Shown here: positions 47,404-58,921 of the stretch, one piece after another
Layout of the letters: the number at the start of each line of letters is the position of its first letter
Position numbering within the stretch: position 1 is the stretch's first letter
Assembly (NCBI GenBank): GCA_028753945.1
Contig: JAPNXP010000016.1
Coordinates: 1,830,001-1,894,000 of the forward strand
Source of the DNA: Hexactinellida sp. DTS-2022
Taxonomy: Eukaryota; Porifera; Hexactinellida
Length of the DNA stretch: 64,000 nucleotides
Reading direction: 5' to 3'
Made by a program: the position numbers and the translations under genes
The notes under the pieces: model-generated
What the model was told of the DNA's origin: nothing
The model's database searches: none
Seen by the model: the letters and a program-made list of their open reading frames with translations, nothing else

Positions 47404-50400
47404 ATGACAAAAAATGAAAAAAGTTTCCCGGATCTAGACCGGGCTAATGGAAATGAGCCTGATCATTATTTTTCAACATACTATCAGGAGTCCCTTCGTT
47501 ACGGTGACAGTATCTACTTAGTTGGAGAGGTAGGGAACAAATCAATCCAAGTCGTTAATTCCCACATAAGCAGTCCATTCCACCAGATTGTTAAACTAGA
47601 CGATTTCTCATACGGAGAAAATGCTAATCCTCTACCCGATTTGCATATATCTGCGTTCCGCGTATTGTACCCAAATGAGTACATTGCTGAAAAAGCCCTA
47701 ATATCGCATAAAGATGAAATTGAAAACTCAAAAATTGGAGATGAAAAACTCACAAAATTAAAAAAAGATGCAAAAGATGAAGCTAAAAATAACACAAGGA
47801 TCTATATAAAGTATCTAGGAGTGAAAATAAAATATGGAAAAGTAATCCAACTACAACATTACTATTCAGGGAAATATCTCGGAGTAAGTGATAGCGAAAC
47901 TAGCATTGTTGATAGAACTCTTCTCAAAGTTTCTTTATTCGATACTAACGGAGAGCATGTCCAGTTCAAAATATCACCAAAATACAAAGTACGCGCAATT
48001 GGTGACAAAGTTCGCATTGAGGATCAAATTATGCTCGAAAATGAGAAATGTCAACAGTATCTTCACTATAGCGAAATTAAAAAAAGCGACTCATTCTTTG
48101 AAGGCAAAGAGATCAATGCTTCTGCTGAAGATTCCATATTCACAATTTACTCCCATATCAGATTGAACAATGAAAACGATGATGTAAACAACATACGAGG
48201 TGGTTCAGTCATCAGACTCTACCATCTTGAGGTGCAATGCTACGTGGTAGCACCGGGTCCGGGATGGGATCAAGGAAAAGAGGTGATAACAGATGAGGTA
48301 CACCTGCGAGCGAGGAAAACAATGCTAGGAAATCTGAAAGCACCATCAACTTCCGCAATTACCTATTGGCAAGTGGAAAATACTAAATCTCCAATTTCCG
48401 GAGATGTATTGAAGTATGGTGAACCCTGTCGTATCAAACACATGTTGACTCAAAGGTATCTTTCTGTAGAAGCAATCGATGACGAGTGCCAAATGAAGCT
48501 CATTAATCTGGCTGATGACGTTTTAGGTGAAAGGACACAATTCCATTTCACTCCTTTCATTGATAAGGGCAGGGAAAAATCGAAAGATGAGTTGATCAAG
48601 TTCGAAAAATCCGCAGGACTTTATCACCCAGCAACTAAAACATGGGTTAAGGGGACCAAAGAAAAATTTCAAGGAAAATTCCCAGATGCGGAGCAATTGG
48701 TGACGATGGGAATTAAATGGGATGATGCCAGCTGTTATCAAATAAACCTGGAACTTTCAAAGGGATTTCATGACGCGTATAAACTGGAAAAGGTTGATGA
48801 ACAACTCCTGGATTATTTTCACTATGCCATGGGATACATACCCGTAATCAAAAACTACCTAGTCACATATGATCGTCCAAAGACAACAAGAGAAATTGAA
48901 CAATCTCTCAACTCATTAGCAAACTGGATGAAAAACGCGCACAAAAAAGACAGGAAAAATCGTCAGAAACTTCTGCGAAACCTTGGAATTATAGAACTTC
49001 TTATGGAAATACAGAAAAGATTCGTAAGAAAAAGTGGTTCGCAAAGTGAAACAATAGATTATAAAATACGTGAAGACATAGCAATCAATACATATGCCGT
49101 TATTGAAGCATATGTAAAGGGAAATAGTCGAAAAAATGAAAATTACACAGCAAAATACATTTATAATTTCAAAAAGCAATTTGGGCTGAAGATAAATGCT
49201 GAGCAAACGCTTATTGAACTCATTCGTGATAACAATAATATCATAGAGGGATTAAGCCAAGGTTTTCATAAACATACTGAGAAGTCATTTAACGAATTAG
49301 CAAAGTACAAAAACCCTCAAATCTTCAATTATTTCGTTGTTATGTGTGTCACAAATAAGAGTCAATTCCAAAAGAACCAATTAACTCTTGCAAAACGACT
49401 TACGGAGAGTTCTGCACAAGATTTTATGTTTTTCATGAAACTGGACAAATCTGGTGAAGAAAATTATATCATTGCCACTTCACCATTAACAGATGGAAAA
49501 CACTATAAACCTCTTTCAGAATATGTTCCTATCGATCAAACAATTAAATTAACACCAGCTATTGAATATCTCATGGGCCAATTGGATTTCCTTTCTAACC
49601 TGTTCAAGGGGAACAACGAAGATGCTATAAATATGTTAAGCACAAAATTTCCATTCGAGGTTGTATTTTCGGGTTTGAAAGATGAGAACATCCACCCTAC
49701 GATAAGGAGCAAGTTTGCACAGCTCCTTTCTACAATGTACATTGATGTGGGATCTAATAGGCCAATCCTCGAAAATCTTACACTAACATTCACTTTTGAC
49801 GAATATGATGAATTTACTCAGGATAATGATGAAACATCAAAAATAGTCGCTTTAACTGGAGAACGAAATGATCACTTTGAGGAAATAAAATGTTGGTTGG
49901 AAGATTTTTTCAAGAATGTACAAATTAATTGTCATGAAGATTTCATCCACAACAACCAATTCACTGTATCAGTCCTTGATGTACTAATATTGTTTGTAAA
50001 GTTTGGGTATTATAAAAACCCAGATGACATAAATAATATCCTGAGCCCATTATTAGATATACTTGATGGGCTTCAAGACAAATTCTCATCGAAAGAGGCC
50101 ATTCTAGAGGGAGACCAAACGTCTAATGACATTTTTACTGAAGAACAAAGATATGAGAAAAACAGAGGGAACGCTCCTATATTCAACATGAAGAAAAAAT
50201 GTTTACGTGTTTTCGAGTTATTCATGAACCTCCGAAAGCATAAACGGTTACAGCTGATGCTATTCTATTATCGAGAATTTATAAAACAGTTAGAAGATAC
50301 GAGTAATAGAAGAACAACAATTATAGAAGATGACTACATTCTTGCCCAACACTTAAATGATCTTCACAGCGAAAAAGAGCTCAACAAAACCTTGATGCAG

Positions 50401-53400
50401 AAATTGAAGGAACATTTAGAAAAAAGAATAATCGAAACTACAGCATATGAATATGAGAAAAACAAAGGAACTGACTCATTTCAATCTATTTTATTAGATC
50501 TCACACTATATAAAGATCGTGAACTGTCTGTAAATGCTCTCCGCTTATTGAATATCAAATATAGTACTGAAAATGACCTCTTCATGAAAGCTATCCAAGC
50601 TCAAGCACTTATTAATCCATCATCGGTTGAATTGTTCAAAGGTTTTGAAAACAAACTTCCTAGATTCCGTCGATTCCTCAAATCTTCATTCACTAATGCA
50701 AATAACCGTGTCGAATTAATTGGAATATTGAAAGAATGTATAAGGGCTTGCAGACTCCCCGATTATCCAACAAGACCACATCGACAAAACCAGAAGATAC
50801 TCTTCAACTTTGGACTTTTTGAGGATGTTTTGAACATATTGGAGAAATTTCAAGAAGAGTGCGGTACTGTAGCAACCAGTACTGTAGGAAAGGATGACAT
50901 CAGAGAACTAGCGGCAGTGTCTTGCACCTTACTCCAACATTTAGCCAAGGATAACCTACAGATACAGAAGAGATTGTACAACCGCCTTGAGATATTAGCT
51001 TCGGAATACCTATTTAAACTAGCTCCAGTAGAGCTTGGAAATCTCATTACACAAATATTTACCGGTGCAGAGGTAATTGTGATGAAAATAAAACCAGAAG
51101 AAATTAAATTAATTTGTATAAAAATGAAGCGATTAGAAAAGCTTATATCACAGAATATAGTTCCAATCATTGAAATCCTGAAGGCAGCCGCAAAAGTCGA
51201 GGAAATCGACCTTCCGGTTCATTCGAATCAAGTACAAATTATGAAATGCTTCATGCAGAATAAACCCAACGAGATCGACTTGTTCTTAGGTGCTAGTTAT
51301 CATAAAATTGATCTGAGAAATAGATTACTTACATCAAATGATCTTAATGAGGAAGAGTTAATACAATTGGAAGTAATGCTCTCTACTTTCGATTTGATGG
51401 CCTCCCTTTGTGAAGGAGAGAATCAACACCATGAATCTGTGTGCCAGTCCATGATATCAGCCGGGGAACTTTTGAATATCCTTAATAATACAGATATACC
51501 ATATTCACGAAAGTTTCAATTTGCTTCATTCTTCAACTGGGCGTATTTGAATACCCACAAAAAGCCATCATTGTATGATATTAGTATCCAAAATCAACCG
51601 CAATTTTGGCTCTTTATAATGAAATCCAATGCCTTATTAGAAGAATTCATTACACTTGTAACAGTTCTTTCGAATCAAAACCGCTATAATTTCAGACAAG
51701 TAAATATCAATGAAGGTGAAGTTCCACTGAAGCCGAAATTACAATTCACCACGCCCCATGAAGATATCTATTCATTTGAATCGATATGTGATTATCTTTT
51801 GAAGGGTATACTTCCAATAATCATTGTATTCTACACACGTTACTTTTCAATTGATACAGAAGATGATGTCGAGCGTAAAAAAAGAAATATCAACACAACA
51901 ATGAATATTTGCAATAACCTCATCGATCTGGCAATAATGTTTCAACCATTTATCGAAACGAAACACCAAGCTAGACTTTTATACACAGCACCATTATCAA
52001 TTCTAACTAATGATGCTATCAAGAATGTTCTCTCAAAACAAAGTAGTATCGAGGATGAAAAACTCCTTGAATTCAAAATGTTGGTGGATAATGAAGCGAC
52101 TTTCGTTCCTCAGTCATTAGTGGATTACAATCGAAAGTACAAAGGAGAAATTTGGTTGAATGATCAATTCAACAATTACGCAAAACATATGCGAAGAGCT
52201 TACTGGGGGGAAAATACTGCTAAAGTTCAAATTGAAGCTCCAAGCAAAGAAAAATATTGCATATTTCTCGATGAAGCGGGCAATTATCCCGCTCTTGATT
52301 CGATGCCCCTCGGTCGAAAATTCCAGGATCATTTGAAATTGTTCTGTGAACACACAACAAAAAATGGTTGTATTGTGGCTAATGAATTGTTCATGAGTAT
52401 CGTCAAACAACTTGAATACTCCTATGAAAACTACTATGAAATGGATGAAAGAGAAAAGATTAAACAAGAAAGCCTTGACATAAAATCATTACAATTATTG
52501 CGTGGAGCGATTCTTAACGAAATTGGCAACATTGATCAAGAGTTGAAAACCAAAAACCTAGAAGAGTACGAAACGCAATGGAAAAAGGTAGAGGAAATTC
52601 AGAAAGAAATCGAAAATCTCTATAACACAACTTACATATTGTTAATATTGACCAGTCATCCTTGTAAGCCTGTTTCATTCCAGAGTATTGCATTACTCAT
52701 CGACATGCTTTGCGGAGGAAATAGAACTATACAAGAAAAGTTTCGGTGGCTTGCAGATTCGAGTGAGGCAAAGTGTTTGGGAAGAATGAGGGCTATTTTG
52801 TACAATGGGGGGAATATCATAAAAGAAAATCGGAACCTGAAAAGTGAAGTAGTCAAGAGAAGATGTCATTTTGACCAAATGAAGAAATATTTAGATGACA
52901 AAATGAAGGGACATTTCGATAAAAGCACACATGATCGCACGAAAACCACGGATGTTATTGTGGGAAAAGATCAAATTATTTGTAATGAATGGGTTCCGCT
53001 AAAGTCATTGCAAATAAATGAAACTGGCGAAGAGAAAGAGTCTTCAACCAGCACGGAAGAACTACGATCTAAGGAAAACAAATTGGTGGAGGAAAAACTG
53101 TTAATGGAGAAAATATCAAAGATGGATAGATTGAGAGAGGTTGAAGTTGCATTTAAGCTATTGGGGCTTATGTGTGATAAACGTTACAAGTTCATGCAAA
53201 ATTGTCTACGTAAACAAGACCACGGTGGAGAAAGTATCAGCATTATCGATAAAGCAGTCGATTTCTTGAAGGATGTCCATATCGAAATTACCAAATATAA
53301 CATCGATTTGGTTACGGAGGTTTTTAATACCATGATTGAGTTAATTGATGGGAACTATTTGAATAAAAAGGAAGCATTCAATGCTGGAATAATCGACGTT

Positions 53401-55290
53401 GTTAAGCATATCTTCCGAAACCCAATTAATGAATGTGGTGTTAGTCTTAAGCAAGAAGTAGATTTGTACAAGTCAATGATTTGGTTCCTTCAAGTTTTCA
53501 TGGAAGAAACCAGCATGGGAACAAAGGATCTAGCAAAAGATTTGTACAACTTAATCGATATTCATAGTATACACAGAGTGCTAGTGCGTCTTTATGAAAT
53601 AGGATTTAATAACGAATATAAGGATCAGGAAATTCAAACAACTGCTGAAAAATACATGTTTTGCCTCTATCATTTTATTCTACACTCAAAAGATTTTGCT
53701 ACAGTTTCGAAATCAAATAAAAATCGTTTAGCAAAAGCACCAGATGTGGAAAGAAACCCCGAAGCCAATAAGGCCTGGCTCTATTGTGAAAAGAAAACAC
53801 GCTCTGTCGAAATTGTATATGAAACTGACGAAAAAGAACCAATTCTTAATAAGATTCGGTTTAAATGCAGCAATTTAGTGTCTAACGACGTAGTAGAAGC
53901 TGTGAAATGGGGAATCAATCGACAATCACCCGAGGACAAACTCAGAGATTTCCTAGAATGGTTCAAGGCTGTTAAAGTGACAGAAAATTACTCTAAAAAA
54001 TTGAGCGACAATAAGTTTACAGAAGTATACATCAAATGTCAGCCTTTAAGAAAAGGGCTATTCATATTTTGGACTTTCATTGTTAATCTATTTCTATTAG
54101 CAACATGGTACACACCCTGTGGCAGTGTTAGCACAACCGAAGTTAATGACATCGTAACTTATGACTGCGATGAACAAACTCCAAACTCAACCTTAACTCT
54201 TCCCCTTTACCCTATTGTCCCATTTTGGTACAATTACGTTTTCTACCCAATTGGAGCCATTCACCTCATTATGGCACTCGATCTTCTGATTCTATTCTTC
54301 ATCGTTAATGGGAAAAACTTTTACATCCCGGATATATTCTATCGCATAAAATCCATTAGTTATCATACGACTTTGAAATATAAGTTCAAATGGGAAGATC
54401 CAAAGGGTGAACAATACTTAAAGATTAACATTATTGGATCCAAGGTTGCATTTATGTGCATTATTTTCCTCTCTTCATTACTTTCACTGCCCTTACGTGG
54501 ATATCTTTATCCTATCTGTTTATTGTACGTGTTGGAATTGAGTGATATACTTCGACGTGTATTACTAGCTGTCACTAAAAATGGGAAATCGCTCATTTTC
54601 GTAGCCTTTTTCGGTTGCATCATTTTATACATCTTCAGTGTTATTGGATTCGCACTTTTCTCCATACAGGCACAATCAACGATAAACCCAGATAGCGATG
54701 CGTACCTTTTCTGCCATACTCTCTATGAATGCTTTGTCACGTTTAGTCGTTGGGGTCTCCTTGATACAATAGCCCAATTCATTCCACAGAGGTCAATGAG
54801 TTTCACTGGTGAATTGGACCGCATTATATACGACCTACTCTTCTTCATTGTTGTGAATACAATTTTGTTGAATATTGTTTTCGGTATCATTGTGGACACA
54901 TTCTCTCAGCTAAGAGATGAGAAGAGTGAACAAGAAAAAGATATGAAAAATTATTGTTTCATTTGTGGTTTGCAAAACTTTGTCTTCGACCGCAAGGGCA
55001 CTGGATTCCGGGAACATGTGAATAATGAGCATAACATGTGGGATTATTATAGCTTTTTCTTGTATCTAGATAGCATCGATCCATGTGACCACACTGCTAT
55101 TGAGGGATTTGTGTTCGAGAAACTTAAATATGGCGAGACTATCTTCTTCCCTCAGGATGTAGCGGGATGCATCGCTAATGAGAACGAGAAACAAGATGAT
55201 CAAGTCCAGATAATCCTCAAGGAATTACAGGACCAAATCGTGAAACTGAAGAGCGTCAACAACCTGAAGTCTCCTCAGAAGATAAAATAA
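47404..55290 (+). CDS. IP3-receptor-like intracellular calcium channel, intronless, atypical pore
   Basis: An uninterrupted 2628-residue frame from ATG 47404 to TAA 55290 has the length of IP3 receptors. In order I see an N-terminal trefoil/MIR region (for example GEPCRIKHMLTQRYLSVE near residue 340), a long helical RIH-type solenoid, an RIH-associated segment (FQSIALLIDMLCGGNRTIQEKF), and five or six membrane spans between about 2218 and 2500. The C-terminal zinc-finger-like CFICG (Cys2518, Cys2521) is followed by HVNNEHNMW and a final coiled coil, both hallmarks of IP3 receptors. The pore loop reads SRWGLLDT (from residue 2448) where IP3 and ryanodine receptors have GGGVGD or GGGIGD. It should form an ER cation channel, but ion selectivity and IP3 binding are open. 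The lack of introns over 7.9 kb is unusual for the family. AATAAA lies near 55574. Confidence 0.88.
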   Translation: MTKNEKSFPDLDRANGNEPDHYFSTYYQESLRYGDSIYLVGEVGNKSIQVVNSHISSPFHQIVKLDDFSYGENANPLPDLHISAFRVLYPNEYIAEKALISHKDEIENSKIGDEKLTKLKKDAKDEAKNNTRIYIKYLGVKIKYGKVIQLQHYYSGKYLGVSDSETSIVDRTLLKVSLFDTNGEHVQFKISPKYKVRAIGDKVRIEDQIMLENEKCQQYLHYSEIKKSDSFFEGKEINASAEDSIFTIYSHIRLNNENDDVNNIRGGSVIRLYHLEVQCYVVAPGPGWDQGKEVITDEVHLRARKTMLGNLKAPSTSAITYWQVENTKSPISGDVLKYGEPCRIKHMLTQRYLSVEAIDDECQMKLINLADDVLGERTQFHFTPFIDKGREKSKDELIKFEKSAGLYHPATKTWVKGTKEKFQGKFPDAEQLVTMGIKWDDASCYQINLELSKGFHDAYKLEKVDEQLLDYFHYAMGYIPVIKNYLVTYDRPKTTREIEQSLNSLANWMKNAHKKDRKNRQKLLRNLGIIELLMEIQKRFVRKSGSQSETIDYKIREDIAINTYAVIEAYVKGNSRKNENYTAKYIYNFKKQFGLKINAEQTLIELIRDNNNIIEGLSQGFHKHTEKSFNELAKYKNPQIFNYFVVMCVTNKSQFQKNQLTLAKRLTESSAQDFMFFMKLDKSGEENYIIATSPLTDGKHYKPLSEYVPIDQTIKLTPAIEYLMGQLDFLSNLFKGNNEDAINMLSTKFPFEVVFSGLKDENIHPTIRSKFAQLLSTMYIDVGSNRPILENLTLTFTFDEYDEFTQDNDETSKIVALTGERNDHFEEIKCWLEDFFKNVQINCHEDFIHNNQFTVSVLDVLILFVKFGYYKNPDDINNILSPLLDILDGLQDKFSSKEAILEGDQTSNDIFTEEQRYEKNRGNAPIFNMKKKCLRVFELFMNLRKHKRLQLMLFYYREFIKQLEDTSNRRTTIIEDDYILAQHLNDLHSEKELNKTLMQKLKEHLEKRIIETTAYEYEKNKGTDSFQSILLDLTLYKDRELSVNALRLLNIKYSTENDLFMKAIQAQALINPSSVELFKGFENKLPRFRRFLKSSFTNANNRVELIGILKECIRACRLPDYPTRPHRQNQKILFNFGLFEDVLNILEKFQEECGTVATSTVGKDDIRELAAVSCTLLQHLAKDNLQIQKRLYNRLEILASEYLFKLAPVELGNLITQIFTGAEVIVMKIKPEEIKLICIKMKRLEKLISQNIVPIIEILKAAAKVEEIDLPVHSNQVQIMKCFMQNKPNEIDLFLGASYHKIDLRNRLLTSNDLNEEELIQLEVMLSTFDLMASLCEGENQHHESVCQSMISAGELLNILNNTDIPYSRKFQFASFFNWAYLNTHKKPSLYDISIQNQPQFWLFIMKSNALLEEFITLVTVLSNQNRYNFRQVNINEGEVPLKPKLQFTTPHEDIYSFESICDYLLKGILPIIIVFYTRYFSIDTEDDVERKKRNINTTMNICNNLIDLAIMFQPFIETKHQARLLYTAPLSILTNDAIKNVLSKQSSIEDEKLLEFKMLVDNEATFVPQSLVDYNRKYKGEIWLNDQFNNYAKHMRRAYWGENTAKVQIEAPSKEKYCIFLDEAGNYPALDSMPLGRKFQDHLKLFCEHTTKNGCIVANELFMSIVKQLEYSYENYYEMDEREKIKQESLDIKSLQLLRGAILNEIGNIDQELKTKNLEEYETQWKKVEEIQKEIENLYNTTYILLILTSHPCKPVSFQSIALLIDMLCGGNRTIQEKFRWLADSSEAKCLGRMRAILYNGGNIIKENRNLKSEVVKRRCHFDQMKKYLDDKMKGHFDKSTHDRTKTTDVIVGKDQIICNEWVPLKSLQINETGEEKESSTSTEELRSKENKLVEEKLLMEKISKMDRLREVEVAFKLLGLMCDKRYKFMQNCLRKQDHGGESISIIDKAVDFLKDVHIEITKYNIDLVTEVFNTMIELIDGNYLNKKEAFNAGIIDVVKHIFRNPINECGVSLKQEVDLYKSMIWFLQVFMEETSMGTKDLAKDLYNLIDIHSIHRVLVRLYEIGFNNEYKDQEIQTTAEKYMFCLYHFILHSKDFATVSKSNKNRLAKAPDVERNPEANKAWLYCEKKTRSVEIVYETDEKEPILNKIRFKCSNLVSNDVVEAVKWGINRQSPEDKLRDFLEWFKAVKVTENYSKKLSDNKFTEVYIKCQPLRKGLFIFWTFIVNLFLLATWYTPCGSVSTTEVNDIVTYDCDEQTPNSTLTLPLYPIVPFWYNYVFYPIGAIHLIMALDLLILFFIVNGKNFYIPDIFYRIKSISYHTTLKYKFKWEDPKGEQYLKINIIGSKVAFMCIIFLSSLLSLPLRGYLYPICLLYVLELSDILRRVLLAVTKNGKSLIFVAFFGCIILYIFSVIGFALFSIQAQSTINPDSDAYLFCHTLYECFVTFSRWGLLDTIAQFIPQRSMSFTGELDRIIYDLLFFIVVNTILLNIVFGIIVDTFSQLRDEKSEQEKDMKNYCFICGLQNFVFDRKGTGFREHVNNEHNMWDYYSFFLYLDSIDPCDHTAIEGFVFEKLKYGETIFFPQDVAGCIANENEKQDDQVQIILKELQDQIVKLKSVNNLKSPQKIK

Positions 55291-56438
55291 CCCCTTTTCT
55301 GTTGAACTATTTGTGTGTCGTCTGCAAGCTCTATACTCCCAATCTTAGGCCTTAGTAAAGTCAGAATCTTAGGCGTTGTACATTGAACAGTAGTCTTAGT
55401 TTATACTATAGTGTGTGCCAGAAATTAGTGAATATCTTATGGTATTATTTTTCGTTTTTCCCTATTCACTAGTTTGTAAATAGTTCATTCATATAGGTTA
55501 GGCTGTAATTAGTTAGTATGTATTGTGCTAATCTTTCATTTTGTTGTATGATTTGTTTCATTCATTAAAATTTAATAAAAAAAGTTAAATCAGAATTAAT
55601 TAGCACCCTCCAGTTTCGATTATTTAGAACTTATAGCAAGACTAAAATCCTGGAGTAAATATACATACCAAAAGCATACCTGCCCACTTATGCCAGTCAT
55701 ATCCTTGGACGCATTCCAAGAAATCACTGACCTGTAGGCTCCTCTCTTTTTACGATCCATCACCCGTCCCATGCCTTATTTTTCCTTGGATAGCACTTAA
55801 TTTATCTTATTCATACTCGTCACCAGTAATAATTCCGTAACCTATTTGCACTATTATCTTAGAATTTGTATTTTTTGCGCACACTATCCGACGGTCTTTT
55901 GTGATTTTGTGAGGGATTATGGGATCCATCTGAAACAAATTTTAGTTATGCGCCGAGACGAAATGGTCGTTATTAATATAGTGCTTGGAATCAATAACAG
56001 AAACAATATACCATAATAGGATAGGGTACTTATTTAACGAGTGTGAAGTTGGCGCAGTATTCAACTGAGCACAGATCAAATCCAAATTTGAGGCCCTTCC
56101 CATAATTGAATTTGGCCAATAATTACACACATTAAAGGGGAGATAGGGACGTTTATGATTATGGATAAAAAAACTTTTAATTTTTTTTACATTTTGTGTG
56201 AGAACACAAAAAATCTTTTTTGACAAAATTTTTTCTAATTTGAATTTAAAACTTTGCAAAGTTTGCATACATGTTTGTGACTATGGGACGTTACTTATGT
56301 CAAAATATAAAAAAATAATATTAAAAATATTATATTATTATTGGAACTTCCTGGAAGCTCAATGGTCTGACGAACTGTTAGACGACAGCGAAAACTAGGA
56401 TTGATGGAAGGGGAAGTGATGTAATAGGTTTATTAGGT

Positions 56439-58921
56439 CTGTTGCATAGAATTTTCAGACATTGTATCAGTGTACCATGGATGCTGTACTGGCGTAGAAT
56501 TTTAGGACATTACTATATTAACAAGGATGCAATACTAAATGAGGTGCTAAATATTCAGAGCCTCATCAAGTCAAGTCTCGCAATTAAATCTCTATTTCTA
56601 AAGATTCATGTAGATTAGTCTATTTACTTCCAGATCTTGTTCTGCAAACAAATGATCAGTAATTAAAATTTACTTAATTAATTCATATTATCAGTATTGA
56701 AACAAAATATTGAGTGTCTATACATAAATCATAGACTACTTTAATAAAGGACTGTAGGCTGCAAGCTCGGGTCCTGGAACTTGGGTTCATTGTGTCTTAT
56801 TGATATCTCTTAATCCGCTAATGCTAGACACAGGAAATGTATAATTGTCGAATAGGAAGTCACATGTAAGGAAGATATTGACATATTGACTATCACTAAT
56901 TAGCAGTGCTCGACAAATATGGTGGTTTGTTGCCGTTAGCCCGAAAAAACTTTCTTAAGCCACCAAATTTTTCCTTTGGAGGCTTAACTAATCCACCATA
57001 ATTGTGGATTATTTGACCTTGTGTAGATTATTTTTTTTGTTGCATTATTTGTTATTAATATTAGTGTTGTTTTACGGCATCAGATGTTTGTTAGGCCACC
57101 ATTTGTTTGTTAAACCAGCCATTGTTTACCGATTTACATCGGTAGGAGGTCCAACTGGCTGCTTTCCACCTTTTACACAGTCGCCCAAACACATTCAAAA
57201 TGTGATTCACGCACAAAGAATTCTCTTCGATCTTTGAGACTCCCTTGATTATTTGGCATTGCCTCAATCCACCTATTCCGTTCATTTTAATCAGTATGAA
57301 AACGGAGTATAAACTATTGCCCACCTATACAATTATACCCTGCATAATCAACGAATGCGTGAATGCAACTGATAAACGAAATACTATTATAAAGAGCTGA
57401 ACTATTAATAATCAAAGGTGGTTCAACAAATGTCAATAGATCAGTATTAGTCAAAAATCCATAACTAACATAATTCCTAAATTCAAAAGGAGCGTCTCGC
57501 GCTCCTGGATAATTCCTTGGTGGGCAGACACCCACCCTAAGCCCCTCTGTACGTATTCTCACAAGAACTTGTAGATACGAGTTGTAATATAAGTAGGTAA
57601 ACTATGATACTACGAGTTATTAAACTAATTACTAAAGTGCTCGACAAAATGTAATTTTGATGGTGACTAATTAAGCCACCACCTCACTTTTTTTGGTGGC
57701 TAAATAATAAACAATGGCTGGTTTAACAAACCAATGATGGCTTAACAAACTTCTGATGCCGTAAAACAGTGGTTCCCAACCTTTTTTAACTCGTGAACCC
57801 CCTGATACCCGAAAATTTGGTGGTGCACCCCCAGGACATACCTAAGTCTGAAGGATTCTATTGACAAGGGCATCGATTATAAAAACAGGATGGGGGGTGA
57901 CGATCATGTGGTCTCATTAGGATGAAAAGCGTCAGTATCTAATACTATCACAAAAGTAAATATAATTATTAATGGATTTATAGACGAGCGTGCGCAGCGA
58001 GCGAGAAAATTTTCTGGGTGAAGAGGATTTTCAAATATCATTGAGTATTACTAACAATTTATGACAAAATATTTGCTGATTTTAGAGAGGATAAAATTAT
58101 GAGGTGCACCAATATTGGGGTCCCAAGGTAGGTTAATGCCCAAAGGTAGGTTGTGGTAAATGGACTAGTACCGACCAAGCCCTATTTGAAAAGCGTTGGG
58201 TAACTTACAGAACACAATAGTAATAAATCAATATAGTCGAGTGATCAGAATTTAACTTGTAGATTATAACAATATTTTTAAAACTTAATTTAAAATGCTC
58301 AATATTCACTCCACTCCTTGTCCCGTGCACCCCCAAGGGTTCATGCACCCCAGGTTGGGAACCACTGCCGTAAAACAACACTAATATTAATAACAAATAA
58401 TGCAACAAAAAATATAATCTACACAAGGTCAAATAATCCACAATTATGGTGGATTAGTTAAGCCTCCAAAGGAAAAATTTGGTGGCTTAAGAAAGTTTTT
58501 TGGGGCCAACGGCAACAAACCACCATATTTGTCGAGCACTGCTAATTAGTGATAGTCAATATGTCAATATCTTCCTTACATGTGACTTCCTATTCGACAA
58601 TAATACATTTCCTGTGTCTAGCATTAGCGGATTACGAGATATCAATAAGACACAATGGACCCAAGTTCCAGGACCCGAGCTGGCAGCCTACAGTCCTTTA
58701 TTAAAGTAGTCTATGACATAAATAGATTAATATAAATGATTAGTTTCTTGAAAACAAAATGAAATCCATTACAAATATACCTGTATTAGTGGAACACAGT
58801 TTTCATTATTTTATTTATTTATATTCTAGTACATAATAATCATTAATAAATGTCCTGAAATTCTACGCCAGTACAGCATCCATGGTACACTAATACAATG
58901 TCTGAAAATTATATGCAACAG
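56439..58921. mobile_element. Large foldback element, arms about 0.7 kb, CTGTTGCAT termini
   Basis: The left arm (about 56439-57130) and right arm (about 57700-58921, excluding a 601-bp hAT insertion) are inverted copies with high identity, from the terminal CTGTTGCAT to the inner AAACCAGCCATTGTTTA. The spacer is about 570 bp. The arms contain sequences also dispersed elsewhere, such as GTGCTCGACAAAAT (13803, 57640). No protein is encoded. Confidence 0.85.
57767..58367. mobile_element. hAT element, 601 bp, target duplication CCGTAAAA
   Basis: It begins CAGTGGTTCCCAACCTTTTT and ends with the complement-like AGGTTGGGAACCACTG. CCGTAAAA flanks both sides (57759-57766 and 58368-58375). Removing it restores continuity of the right arm with the left arm of the surrounding foldback, so it came later. 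Confidence 0.93.
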
